NCBI GenBank assembly: GCA_913046275.1
Contig: CAJWSE010000035.1
Coordinates: 1 to 10,127 of the forward strand
DNA from: an uncultured Phycisphaerae bacterium
GTDB lineage: Bacteria > Planctomycetota > Phycisphaerae > Phycisphaerales > SM1A02
Direction: 5' to 3'
Length of the DNA: 10,127 nt
The position numbers and the translations under genes were made by a program. Shown one piece after another: positions 1 to 7,911 of the stretch. Within the stretch, counting starts at the first letter, position 1; every line of letters starts with the position of its first letter. Below the pieces are notes generated by a model, which was given only the letters and a program-made list of their open reading frames with translations, was not told the origin of the DNA and did no database searches.

Positions 1-961
1 TGTGAGAAATTAAAGATTTTAATGGGCGAACCAATTCATCCACCTCTACCCCATCAAGAGTCGTAATTTTTAATGACATCTCTGCCCTTGTAATTTTCCA
101 CGTAAAACGATGCTGCAGCGCTTCAAGCATAAAACTTGCTGAAAGCTGATCCGTTTTTGGGGTCAACGTTGCCGACACACGTATATCCGAAATTGGTTCA
201 CTGCGCATTGTTGGCATAAGCATGTTATACGGCAGCCAATCATCAATCATAATTTTATTGTGATCCCATTCCAACATTGATGGGCTCGCTGTATCACAAA
301 GCCATACACGGTCATTCGTCGTCCAAGCACCTGAAGGCTTGCAAAACCAAGGGCTTCCTCGCCAAGGTCTTGAGAGTGCCATCGTATCTGTTGGGATTGC
401 ATCTGTATTAGAAACAGGCCGCCATAATGATTGCTGAATATGCTCTGGCTTGCGCTGAATCGTAAAGTTAACGCCATCCTCTGATGCAAAAATTTCGCCG
501 TCTGCAATCCAAATCGTTTCGCCTGGTAAACCAATCAGTCGTTTAATATAGTTTGCTGAAGGGCCCTGAGTATCTGTTGGGTTTTTAAAGACAACCACAT
601 CATATCGCTCTGGACTAAAAAATGGATATAAGGTTTTTAAGACAAGCACTCGGTCACCACTGCGAGGTTCAACTGACTTTGCTTCTGCCATTGACAAAGG
701 GACATTCCTACCAAGCAATGGATCTGAAAACCGTTCTGGTGAAACGGAGCGCTTGCTATCAAAGCCCACTGTAAAATTTTGACCTGTTTGATCACTATGC
801 TTTAAAAGATGTTGCCCTAAAAGTGTTGGAGCCATTGAACCTGTTGGAATTACAAAACCTTCGATAACAAAACCTCGAAAGACCATTGCAAGCACAAAGG
901 CCACAACAAGGGATTGAAATGTATCGATAAGGTTTGTTTTTTTTGTGACTGATTCAGTCAT
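1..961 (-). CDS. lepB: Signal peptidase I, C-terminus cut off by the window edge
   Basis: This membrane-bound serine protease cleaves signal peptides from exported preproteins at the outer face of the inner membrane. The frame stays open for 320 codons and leaves the window at base 1. A single N-terminal membrane segment (about residues 10-33) leads straight into box B, PTGSMAPTLLG, with the nucleophile Ser42. Box C is RYDVVVFKNP (119-128) and box D is NYIKRLIGLPGE (137-148) with the general-base Lys140. About 70 residues separate box B from box C, and at least 170 residues follow box D without a box E (GDN..SxDSR), so this is a long form with insertions; I recall such forms from Planctomycetota. 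The start ATG lies 3 bp after the ricT stop and has an AAGGG Shine-Dalgarno at 969-973, so it is translated from the same message as ricT. Box E must lie outside the window. Confidence 0.93.
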   Translation of the reverse strand, partial: MTESVTKKTNLIDTFQSLVVAFVLAMVFRGFVIEGFVIPTGSMAPTLLGQHLLKHSDQTGQNFTVGFDSKRSVSPERFSDPLLGRNVPLSMAEAKSVEPRSGDRVLVLKTLYPFFSPERYDVVVFKNPTDTQGPSANYIKRLIGLPGETIWIADGEIFASEDGVNFTIQRKPEHIQQSLWRPVSNTDAIPTDTMALSRPWRGSPWFCKPSGAWTTNDRVWLCDTASPSMLEWDHNKIMIDDWLPYNMLMPTMRSEPISDIRVSATLTPKTDQLSASFMLEALQHRFTWKITRAEMSLKITTLDGVEVDELVRPLKSLISH

Positions 962-964
962 CGT

Positions 965-2137
965 TTATCCCTTATCAGAATCATTCTGCTTGTTACTTCG
1001 ACGCTTTCGTCTTCTGCGACGTTTTTTCTTAGGCTTATCAGCGGAGGAATCAGCTACTTTGTGCGCTTCATTCGTGTTTTGTTTTCTGTCTTTACTTCGA
1101 CGGTTTTTACGTTTTCTCGGCTTTTTCTTAGTTTTCTCTTCTTTAGGTAATTCTTGAACTTCCCATGGCCTTGGGCAGGTGTCAGGGTCACTCAATTCTT
1201 CAATAGGAAAAGCTACGCGCCTTTTGTCATACTCAAGTTCAACGAGTACAAGCTGTGTAAGAATCTTTCCATCAAGCACGATGGCCGGACCCTCTGGGGT
1301 GCCTACGCGAGTTTTCTTATGAGGCAGATTTTTCTTCAACTCGCGATAAGTTTGATCTTCATACCGTAAGCAGCACATTAGTCTTCCACAACGACCAGAT
1401 ATTTTTTGAGGATCTAGCGTTTGCTTTTGTTGCTTCGCTGCACGCATTGATACAGGAGACAACACTTTTAAAAAACTTTTACAACAACAATGTTGACCAC
1501 ATTTCTCATAATCAGCCACGAGTCGAGCTTCATCCCTGGCTCCTACGTGGTGCATTTCAATTCGATTTGGATATTGTGTTGCTAAATCTGAGACGAGTTT
1601 TCGAAAATCAACCCTATCTTCACTAATGAAATAAAAAGTGAGGACTTCTTCACCAAGTATTGGCTCAACATCGACGATTTTCATCGCAAGCTGGTGCTCT
1701 TTGGCAAGTGCCCTTGCATCTTTAACCCGCTTTGCCGTTAGACTTTTTAGTTCGCTCATTCTATTTAAATCTTCAGCGGTTGCGAGACGCAATACTCTTC
1801 CATTCGTATGGAAGGGGAATTTTTTCCCTCCCGAATTTTCGATGTATTCAAGCATTTGGTCCCTGCCTATTGAACTTCCGCAACCCGAATTAGAACAAGT
1901 TGTCGTGAGCATTTCGACCAGTTCTGTTCCACGGTGAGTCCGCGCAACAAGCTTAGAGCCGCATCCAGTTTTAATCCCACCTGCTTGCTTGTACTCACCA
2001 ACCATCTTCAGATTCCCAAAACGTACAACAATCGTTTCTGGTTCTTCAATTTGTGCAAGTTGCTCCTCGAGCGTCAAAGCATCGCGCCTTGAAGGATCTG
2101 CATCTTCTTCAAAAACAGGTAGTGGAATAATAGCCAT
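965..2137 (-). CDS. ricT: RicT/YaaT-like PSP1-domain protein with basic C-terminal tail
   Basis: A 390-residue member of the PSP1/YaaT (RicT) family. In Bacillus subtilis RicT works with RicA and RicF in a complex that binds Fe-S clusters and affects RNase Y-dependent mRNA maturation and phosphorelay; its role in this lineage is unknown. The family signature is plain: GQHCCCKSFLKVLSP (residues 214-228) followed by ISGRCGRLMCCLRYE (246-260), giving the cysteines C213, C217-219, C250, C255 and C256 expected for cluster binding. Further cysteines lie at 59, 81, 86 and 321. The last ~55 residues (335-390) are almost entirely Lys/Arg with a few acidic residues and make the protein longer than the usual ~270-300. 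The gene lies 27 bp after der and 3 bp before lepB. No Shine-Dalgarno precedes the ATG; a TATAAA hexamer sits 5 nt before it. Confidence 0.9.
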   Translation of the reverse strand: MAIIPLPVFEEDADPSRRDALTLEEQLAQIEEPETIVVRFGNLKMVGEYKQAGGIKTGCGSKLVARTHRGTELVEMLTTTCSNSGCGSSIGRDQMLEYIENSGGKKFPFHTNGRVLRLATAEDLNRMSELKSLTAKRVKDARALAKEHQLAMKIVDVEPILGEEVLTFYFISEDRVDFRKLVSDLATQYPNRIEMHHVGARDEARLVADYEKCGQHCCCKSFLKVLSPVSMRAAKQQKQTLDPQKISGRCGRLMCCLRYEDQTYRELKKNLPHKKTRVGTPEGPAIVLDGKILTQLVLVELEYDKRRVAFPIEELSDPDTCPRPWEVQELPKEEKTKKKPRKRKNRRSKDRKQNTNEAHKVADSSADKPKKKRRRRRKRRSNKQNDSDKG

Positions 2138-2164
2138 GTAAATTTATAATGAGTAAATCAACGA

Positions 2165-3697
2165 TTAACTTGCGTTAAAATCGCTGTCAATAATTTCAAT
2201 GTCATCAGGACGGTTTTCAGCTCCACTTAAATCCTGATCCTCAAGTGGGTTCATACGTGATTGCTTTGAAATTGTATCCTTTTTAGGACCATGTTTGAGG
2301 TCATGCAAGGTTTTTCGTTGGCGTTTTGTAAACAATAATCGAATTGGAATCTCACTATACGGCAATTCTTCGCGCAATCTATTCATCAAATATCGTTCGT
2401 ATTGCCCCTCAAACATTCCAGGATCATTCACTACAACTGCAATCGTCGGTGGCTTAACTGCAATTTGAGAAACATACAGTAGCTTTGCCACAGTCCCAAG
2501 CCTTGAGGATGGGCCACGCTCTTTCAAAATACTTTTAATAACAGCGTTTAACTTCCCTGTTGTTTCTCGATGTTCCGATTGAGCTTTCAAATTGAAGGCC
2601 ATCGTCACGGCATCATCAATACCTTCAAGCTCCGTTGAGCTGATAAAAACAATTGGGGCAAAATCAAGGCCACGAAGTTCTTTTGTGATGTACTCCAAAT
2701 AATCTTCTGGGGTTACAGATTCATCTACAAGATCCCATTTTGTAACAACAATCACTGTCGGTTTAAATTGTCTTTGCAATTCTTGCGCTAATTTTTTATC
2801 CACTTGGGATATGCGGTCTGTCGCATCTATCAGAAGTAATGACACATCTGATCGCCTAATTGATTGGAGCATCCGCCGATATGCATAGTATTCAATATCA
2901 TCAGCGAAACTTTTTTGTTTTCGTACACCTGCTGTATCAATTGCTGTAAATGTCTTGCCATCAATTTTAAATTGAACATCAATAGCGTCTCTTGTTGTGC
3001 CTGCAATTTCAGAGACAATGACACGATTTTCTCCTGCAAGCGCATTAACAAGCGATGACTTACCTGCATTGCGTTTTCCAACCATTGCAAGTTTCAAGTC
3101 TGCATCTTGCTCTCGCTCACCAGTTACCCCATCAAGCCGATGCCATATTCGATCTGTCAAGTATTTGATACCGTGGCCAGATGATGATGAAACACAAATT
3201 GCTTCACCCAAACCAATCGCAGCTGCTTCGTGCCCATGAGCTTCCCATGCGCGCGAGTCGACCTTGCTGGCCACCACAATTACTCGGTTTCCAGCGCCTG
3301 CTCTCCGCAACATTTCACCAACAGTTTCATCAAGCGGTGTAATTCCAGATTGTGCATCAACTAGATAGAGGATGAGGTCGGATTTTTCCATTGCTTCTTT
3401 TATTTGAAATTCAATATCTGAAGTGAGATTACGCAAATCCATACCAGCGTCATCGATATGCTCACCTTCAACAACATACACTCCCCACCCACCAGTATCA
3501 TGGACCTCCGCAAGACGCGTTTCCGTACCCTGGGGCGTTTTTAGAGGTGGATCAAGCTCTAGAACAACACTTACCCTGTCCCTCGTTACGCCTGGAGTCG
3601 GATCCACAATGGATACCCGACGCCTTGCAAGTCGGTTTAGCAAGCTTGATTTACCTACATTAGGTCGGCCAACAATAGCGATGCGCGGTAAGGACAT
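2165..3697 (-). CDS. der: Ribosome-assembly GTPase Der (EngA)
   Basis: Der is a tandem GTPase needed for late maturation of the 50S ribosomal subunit in the cytoplasm. Both G domains are complete. Domain 1 has GRPNVGKS (residues 10-17), DTGG (67-70) and SKVD (144-147). Domain 2 has GKRNAGKS (207-214), DTAG (254-257) and TKWD (319-322). A KH-like C-terminal domain occupies about 380-465 and is followed by a charged, acidic-ending tail to residue 510, somewhat longer than typical Der (about 440-490). Both G4 motifs depart from the usual NKxD: Ser in domain 1 and Thr in domain 2; Thr is a common replacement, Ser less so. Domain 1 also carries extra residues between the G2 region and DTGG. It heads the leftward block with ricT and lepB and diverges from gmk across 77 bp. 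The ATG is the first codon compatible with the family N-terminus (SLPRIAIVGRPNVGK). Confidence 0.96.
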   Translation of the reverse strand: MSLPRIAIVGRPNVGKSSLLNRLARRRVSIVDPTPGVTRDRVSVVLELDPPLKTPQGTETRLAEVHDTGGWGVYVVEGEHIDDAGMDLRNLTSDIEFQIKEAMEKSDLILYLVDAQSGITPLDETVGEMLRRAGAGNRVIVVASKVDSRAWEAHGHEAAAIGLGEAICVSSSSGHGIKYLTDRIWHRLDGVTGEREQDADLKLAMVGKRNAGKSSLVNALAGENRVIVSEIAGTTRDAIDVQFKIDGKTFTAIDTAGVRKQKSFADDIEYYAYRRMLQSIRRSDVSLLLIDATDRISQVDKKLAQELQRQFKPTVIVVTKWDLVDESVTPEDYLEYITKELRGLDFAPIVFISSTELEGIDDAVTMAFNLKAQSEHRETTGKLNAVIKSILKERGPSSRLGTVAKLLYVSQIAVKPPTIAVVVNDPGMFEGQYERYLMNRLREELPYSEIPIRLLFTKRQRKTLHDLKHGPKKDTISKQSRMNPLEDQDLSGAENRPDDIEIIDSDFNAS

Positions 3698-3704
3698 TCC
3701 GTCT

Positions 3705-3733
3705 ATTGTATCACTCCCGCCACTACCTGCCTA
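3705..3733 (-). promoter_or_regulatory. Candidate der promoter with extended -10
   Basis: Reading leftward, TAGGCA (3733-3728, 4 of 6 matches to TTGACA), a 17-nt spacer, then TACAAT (3710-3705) preceded by TGA, which makes an extended -10 (TGnTACAAT). Only 7 nt (AGACGGA) separate the -10 from the der ATG, so the transcript would begin at or within a base or two of the start codon. This is a pattern match only. Confidence 0.4.
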
Positions 3734-3761
3734 TTTATAACTAGCATAATCAGGAATGCGC

Positions 3762-3767
3762 TACAAT
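3762..3767 (+). promoter_or_regulatory. Candidate gmk -10 element
   Basis: TACAAT lies exactly 7 nt before the gmk ATG, mirroring the arrangement at der on the opposite strand, and no Shine-Dalgarno is present in the intervening TGGCCAG. No convincing -35 is found at 16-18 nt. A second possible -10, CATAAT at 3745-3750, would give a short leader. One of the two probably drives gmk and the downstream exported protein. Confidence 0.28.
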
Positions 3768-3774
3768 TGGCCAG

Positions 3775-4365
3775 ATGTCCACTCCGTCAAAAGGTCTACT
3801 TGTCGTGATTTCTGGTCCGTCAGGTGTTGGAAAGACCACAATCGTCCACAAAGTGCAAACAGCGTTCCAGGCGATATTTAGCATTTCAGCAACAACAAGA
3901 CCCAAGAGTAGTAGCGAAGTAAATGGTCAAGATTATTTCTTTATTTCAGACGAAGAATTTGAATCAAAGATTCAAGAGGACGCTTTCCTGGAACATGCAG
4001 AGGTCTTTGGGGTGCATAAATATGGGACATTACGCAAACCAGTAAATGAAGCTCTGCGCGATGGCAAAATCATGCTTCTTGATATTGATGTGCAAGGCGG
4101 CAAGCAAGTTCGGGACAACATGCCAAATTCATTGCGTATATTTATACTTCCCCCAAACGAAGACGAACTTCTGCGGCGACTTGAAGCAAGGGGAAGAGAA
4201 GACAGTGATTCTATTCAACGAAGATTTAGGGAAGCGAAAAATGAAATCAAATTTGCTCGTGAAAGCGAAGCATACGAATACTTTGTTACAAATGATAATC
4301 TAGAGCTTGCAATTGCTGAAACAATTGCCATTATTCAATCAGAAAAAGAAATAACTCACACGTAA
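3775..4365 (+). CDS. gmk: Guanylate kinase
   Basis: Guanylate kinase phosphorylates GMP (and dGMP) to GDP with ATP in cytoplasmic purine nucleotide synthesis. At 196 residues it has the normal length of the bacterial enzyme. Visible hallmarks are the P-loop GPSGVGKT (residues 14-21), the GMP-binding segment TTRP..SEVNGQDYFF, the HAEVFG...YGT stretch, the LLDIDVQGG strand that carries the Walker-B-like Asp, and the lid region LEARGREDSDSIQRR. All expected key residues appear present. The ATG used gives the standard distance to the P-loop; an upstream ATG at 3756 is out of frame. It diverges from der and is followed after one base by the exported protein of unknown function, so the two are almost certainly on one transcript. 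Confidence 0.96.
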   Translation: MSTPSKGLLVVISGPSGVGKTTIVHKVQTAFQAIFSISATTRPKSSSEVNGQDYFFISDEEFESKIQEDAFLEHAEVFGVHKYGTLRKPVNEALRDGKIMLLDIDVQGGKQVRDNMPNSLRIFILPPNEDELLRRLEARGREDSDSIQRRFREAKNEIKFARESEAYEYFVTNDNLELAIAETIAIIQSEKEITHT

Positions 4366-4366
4366 C

Positions 4367-5956
4367 ATGAAGCTCATCGCTTGCATTTACTCTATGTTTT
4401 TAGCGCACCAATTGTTTGGTGTGCCGATTGAAACAATTCATTCAAAAATCAGTAATCCTATTTCGCCAATCGGTGGCATTTTTATGGCCCCACTGTTCAG
4501 CGAAATTCCAGGAGATGATTGGCCTGAAACAATTTCTATTACCCTCGATGACGGCAGTGAACTTAAAGGGTCTGTGATTTGGATTGAGCTCAAAAATAAA
4601 CATGAAAATTGGACTATTTCCAATGATATTTCAATTGATTACATTCATAAAACAAATAATACAATGGATATTCATCCAAAAGATACAACTACTGGGCCTG
4701 TAGTATGCACTCAACTACCACCAGGCTATTCGGGGAAAGTTACTGTAGGTTCTCATGTAATCGAACCTATTTGGTTTGAATTGCCCGATGCGCTACCAAA
4801 TTTAAACCTCACTGCAATTAATGATACGAAAAAACTATCGCTGGGTGCGAAATATACTAGTGAACTGAGCCAAGCAACTGGTTACTGGAGAGCGACACTT
4901 CTAGCATCTCGAAAAGGAATGGCCCCATCACCTTTTGATACTGATCTTGTGTCTGCGTTAGTTGCAAAACACCAGGAACAGATTTGGCGTATAGCGATGA
5001 ATAGGCTTGCCAAAGCAAGTCGAGGAGTCGCGGCTGAATGCAGAGATTTATTGACAAATATTGGTTTCGATGGCGATATTGAATTCGCATGCTGGGTAAC
5101 AGAGAGCGAGAATCAACTGCTTTCTTTATGCTTTGACCAAAGCCTAACACCAATACAACTTGCGTCCAGAGCGCTACAGTGGTGTGAACGACAACAGCCA
5201 TTTCTTTTTTGGCTTGAACAAGTGTATGGAGATCAAGTTGTTTTAGCAATTTCTAATCCAACACTAGAGCCTATACTTTTAGCCTTAAAATGGCGAAAAG
5301 GCAATGATGTTCCTCTTGCAATTGAAATACCGCCAAAGGAAACTTCCCGAGTTCAAATTCCTCGAATTGAAGTTATGGATCTTTCTATTTTTGGCCCAGA
5401 AACTGCGGAATCCAGTATCGAATGGCTTGAATTGCAAATTGATCAACATGTCATCTCATTACCAATCGTACCTAAAAAAGTTATCGCAAGACCACCTGGA
5501 GTAACATTACCAGCGTTCTACAGTAATTGGACTTTGCCAAATGTGCGAAACCAAAAACCAATAGTCCTGAAATCAACAAATCAAACATCTTTGCAGCTAC
5601 GAAAAGTATTTGGCAGGTGGGAGTTTTTTTTCTCTTGCCAAGCACACGTCAACACAAAAAATTCTAATGGTGATTCCATTACCGTCTGGAACCCAATAGT
5701 CGACGAGACAATACGCGTGAAACCATCAGATCATACAAATACCATCGACGGGTGGGACGCTGTCGTCGAAATACCCGATCATTGGATTGTAGATAGCTCT
5801 ATTTCATTTTCTGCGAAACGTGATTTTCAAGGAGAAAAAATACAAACCATTCCTCTGCCAACCGTGCCATGGTTTGTTAAGAACGAAGAACTTCATTGGC
5901 CTGCTCCAATTGTCGTTGATGTATCAAAATGGGATGAAATAACATTTCCTAACTAA
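4367..5956 (+). CDS. Exported protein of unknown function, co-transcribed with gmk
   Basis: I do not recognise this 529-residue protein. The N-terminus (MKLIACIYSMFLAHQLFG) has one Lys, then a hydrophobic stretch, and reads as a Sec signal peptide, with cleavage possible near residue 18; no lipobox Cys is evident. Residues about 50-150 look beta-rich (for example WPETISITLDDGSELKGSV), about 165-280 contains a helical section with amphipathic stretches and several Cys and Trp, and 290-529 is again beta-rich and Trp-rich, ending PIVVDVSKWDEITFPN. No catalytic motif, membrane anchor or repeat was found. The start lies one base after the gmk stop (TAACATG) and lacks a Shine-Dalgarno, which suggests coupled re-initiation. 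The frame is unbroken and codon use resembles its neighbours, so I trust it as a gene. A periplasmic or cell-surface location is inferred from the signal peptide only. Confidence 0.82.
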   Translation: MKLIACIYSMFLAHQLFGVPIETIHSKISNPISPIGGIFMAPLFSEIPGDDWPETISITLDDGSELKGSVIWIELKNKHENWTISNDISIDYIHKTNNTMDIHPKDTTTGPVVCTQLPPGYSGKVTVGSHVIEPIWFELPDALPNLNLTAINDTKKLSLGAKYTSELSQATGYWRATLLASRKGMAPSPFDTDLVSALVAKHQEQIWRIAMNRLAKASRGVAAECRDLLTNIGFDGDIEFACWVTESENQLLSLCFDQSLTPIQLASRALQWCERQQPFLFWLEQVYGDQVVLAISNPTLEPILLALKWRKGNDVPLAIEIPPKETSRVQIPRIEVMDLSIFGPETAESSIEWLELQIDQHVISLPIVPKKVIARPPGVTLPAFYSNWTLPNVRNQKPIVLKSTNQTSLQLRKVFGRWEFFFSCQAHVNTKNSNGDSITVWNPIVDETIRVKPSDHTNTIDGWDAVVEIPDHWIVDSSISFSAKRDFQGEKIQTIPLPTVPWFVKNEELHWPAPIVVDVSKWDEITFPN

Positions 5957-5960
5957 TTTT

Positions 5961-6836
5961 TCAGAAACTTATTTGTCCCAAAATGCCAATTGCGCCAGCA
6001 TTTTCAAAGTCTTCAGATTGCAGCAACTGCCTACCACTACTAACGACTTCAAGGTGCCCACCAAAAACAATGCCACCTAAAAATGTTAACTCAAATTTTG
6101 GGGTAACTTGATACGTTGCTCGGAGACTTAATGGCCATGCTGTAGCTTCACCTGCACCATTGGGAGCATAGCCGTTGCCGTCCAGTTTAAACCGCTGAAA
6201 ACTATAGGAATATCCTGCACCAAATTCCCAATCTTCGCGAGGAGACCAAACCAATTCGACGCCTGTTCGACTACCAAAACGAGTTGATATATCACTTGTT
6301 AATCGAAGGTTATCAGCCAATTTCCAATTCAAAATAAAGATTGGAAATAAACGGGGATCAGCATTCACTTGCCCAATAATGCCCACACCGCCACCAAGTG
6401 TAAAGCCGCTCGAAAATGAGTGGGCCATCGCAATTGTTCCGCCAGCCTGAGTACTTGTAGATGCGCTATCTTCATAACTCGCTTTTCCAATTGCACCAAA
6501 ATACCAACGATTTTGATTATTAAATTGATGCATCCACTGTAATGAAAATTCAACTGTATTGATTGTTTCCCAAGGATTAAGAGAACCAAGACCACTTGCA
6601 CCACCAAAACTCCAATCGTCTCGCTGATATGCGAAACGGAATTGCAAATCATCTTCATCCCCTATCATATTATCGATTCGGAGTTCAGCTCCCGTATATG
6701 AAACCTCTACATCACCACCATTTTCAATAGAAGATTCAAATTGATGATAGTAATGAAAATTAAGTGTTGTGTTATAACTCGGCGACGGTTCTGCTACTTG
6801 CGCTAGCACGAGAGAAATCAATAAGGTTACATTCAT
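5961..6836 (-). CDS. Predicted outer-membrane beta-barrel protein
   Basis: A 291-residue protein with a short signal peptide (MNVTLLISLVLAQ, cleavage likely about residue 13-16) followed by a succession of alternating-residue strands rich in aromatic and Gly residues, such as LNFHYYHQFESSI, LQFRFAYQRDDWSFG, FGAGYSYSFQRF and LSLRATYQVTPKFELTFLGG, separated by polar turns. It ends in GQISF, a terminal Phe as in many BAM-inserted barrels. Overall it resembles planctomycete outer-membrane barrel families such as DUF6268, but I name that only as a possibility. It begins 10 bp after the moxR stop and so is likely co-transcribed. Its stop is 4 bp from the stop of the converging 529-residue gene. No ligand or transport function can be read from the sequence. 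Confidence 0.78.
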   Translation of the reverse strand: MNVTLLISLVLAQVAEPSPSYNTTLNFHYYHQFESSIENGGDVEVSYTGAELRIDNMIGDEDDLQFRFAYQRDDWSFGGASGLGSLNPWETINTVEFSLQWMHQFNNQNRWYFGAIGKASYEDSASTSTQAGGTIAMAHSFSSGFTLGGGVGIIGQVNADPRLFPIFILNWKLADNLRLTSDISTRFGSRTGVELVWSPREDWEFGAGYSYSFQRFKLDGNGYAPNGAGEATAWPLSLRATYQVTPKFELTFLGGIVFGGHLEVVSSGRQLLQSEDFENAGAIGILGQISF

Positions 6837-6846
6837 TCTGTTACTT

Positions 6847-7839
6847 TCATACAGTTGACATCGGTAAGGTTTCGATAATGTTCGTCAAAATTTCGTCACA
6901 GCAGACACCCTCTGCATCTGCCTCAAAATTTAATATGCACCGGTGTCGAAGTGCGGGTAATACAACACCTTTGATATCATCGTAATTAACAGTAGGTCTT
7001 CCCGCAAGCATCGCTTTGACCTTACCACCAAGAACGAGCGTTTGCGCAGCACGAGGCGACGCGCCAAATCTTAAAAATGATTTTACACTTGGTGTTGCAA
7101 GGTCACTATCTGGATGTGTTGCGAGAACAATGCGCACTGCATAATCTTGCACCTGCTCTAAAATCTCGACTTCTCGAACTGCTTGTTGGTACGAAAGAAT
7201 TTTATCTGTATCTAGAACTCGCCTAACTGTTGGTTCATGACCACTTGTTGTTCGATCAATGATTTCCATTAATTCGTTTCGCCCAGAATAACCAACATGC
7301 AAATTAAAAAAGAATCGATCAAGCTGAGCTTCGGGCAGTGGATATGTCCCTTCTTGTTCAATTGGATTTTGTGTTGCCATAACAAAAAACGGCTTATCAA
7401 GGAGATGGGTTTCACCTCCAACAGTTACGGATTGCTCTTGCATTGCTTCAAGCAATGCTGATTGAGTTTTAGGTGTTGCACGATTAATCTCATCGGCGAG
7501 GACCATTTGAGCAAACAAGGGGCCCTTCCGAAACTCAAAGCTTCGTCCCTGACTATTCTCAACAACAACGGTAGTCCCCGTAATATCTGCTGGCATGAGG
7601 TCTGGGGTAAATTGAATGCGTGCAAACTGAAGGTGTAAAGCGTCACTTAAAGTACGAATCAGAAGCGTCTTTCCTAAGCCTGGCACCCCTTCAAGAAGTG
7701 CATGACCGCCAGCAAACAAACTTATTAACACACCTTCAATAATTGCATCATGCCCAACTACTGCTTTTGATATCTCCTTGCGCAACTTTGCGTAGTCTGC
7801 TTGAAATGGAGTTTGAGATTCGGAACTGCCAATTGACAT
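6847..7839 (-). CDS. MoxR-family AAA+ ATPase
   Basis: MoxR ATPases are hexameric AAA+ proteins thought to act as chaperones that mature or activate partner proteins. The 330 residues match the family length. Visible are Walker A GVPGLGKT (51-58), Walker B VLADEI (113-118; Asp116, Glu117), sensor 1 ATQNP (155-159, Asn158), the arginine-finger segment EAQLDRF (170-176, Arg175), and the C-terminal lid with FGASPRAAQTL containing the sensor-2-type Arg. No key residue is missing. Usual partners (DUF58 and VWA-domain proteins) are not adjacent; instead the beta-barrel gene follows after 10 bp. It lies downstream of the nusG terminator. No Shine-Dalgarno precedes the ATG, and a TATCGT preceded by TGC ends 6 nt before it. 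Confidence 0.93.
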   Translation of the reverse strand: MSIGSSESQTPFQADYAKLRKEISKAVVGHDAIIEGVLISLFAGGHALLEGVPGLGKTLLIRTLSDALHLQFARIQFTPDLMPADITGTTVVVENSQGRSFEFRKGPLFAQMVLADEINRATPKTQSALLEAMQEQSVTVGGETHLLDKPFFVMATQNPIEQEGTYPLPEAQLDRFFFNLHVGYSGRNELMEIIDRTTSGHEPTVRRVLDTDKILSYQQAVREVEILEQVQDYAVRIVLATHPDSDLATPSVKSFLRFGASPRAAQTLVLGGKVKAMLAGRPTVNYDDIKGVVLPALRHRCILNFEADAEGVCCDEILTNIIETLPMSTV

Positions 7840-7863
7840 CTGAGTACGATAGCATCAAACTAT

Positions 7864-7892
7864 AAAAAAAGCCCCTCCTATTTGAGGGGCTT
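7864..7892 (-). terminator. Intrinsic terminator after nusG
   Basis: On the leftward strand AAGCCCCTC and GAGGGGCTT pair around a 6-nt loop (stem core 7871-7890) and are followed by a run of seven T (7870-7864). It starts about 20 bp past the nusG stop and ends the tuf-rpmG-tRNA-secE-nusG unit. The opposite strand lacks a comparable T-run directly after the stem, so it is mainly one-directional. Confidence 0.92.
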
Positions 7893-7911
7893 ATCTATTG
7901 ATTGCGATGTT

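Noticed and set aside
945..1157. Rightward frame with Leu/Phe/Arg runs that resembles a membrane protein
   Set aside because: It is the complement of the Lys/Arg codons of the ricT tail, which forces hydrophobic-looking residues on the other strand.
4857..5249. 130-codon leftward frame within the 529-residue gene
   Set aside because: It is low-complexity with no start signal and lies opposite an intact frame with a signal peptide that is coupled to gmk.
5957..5960. Bidirectional terminator between the converging genes
   Set aside because: The gap is 4 bp and I see no stem with a T-run in or around it; termination must be factor-dependent or lie within a coding region.
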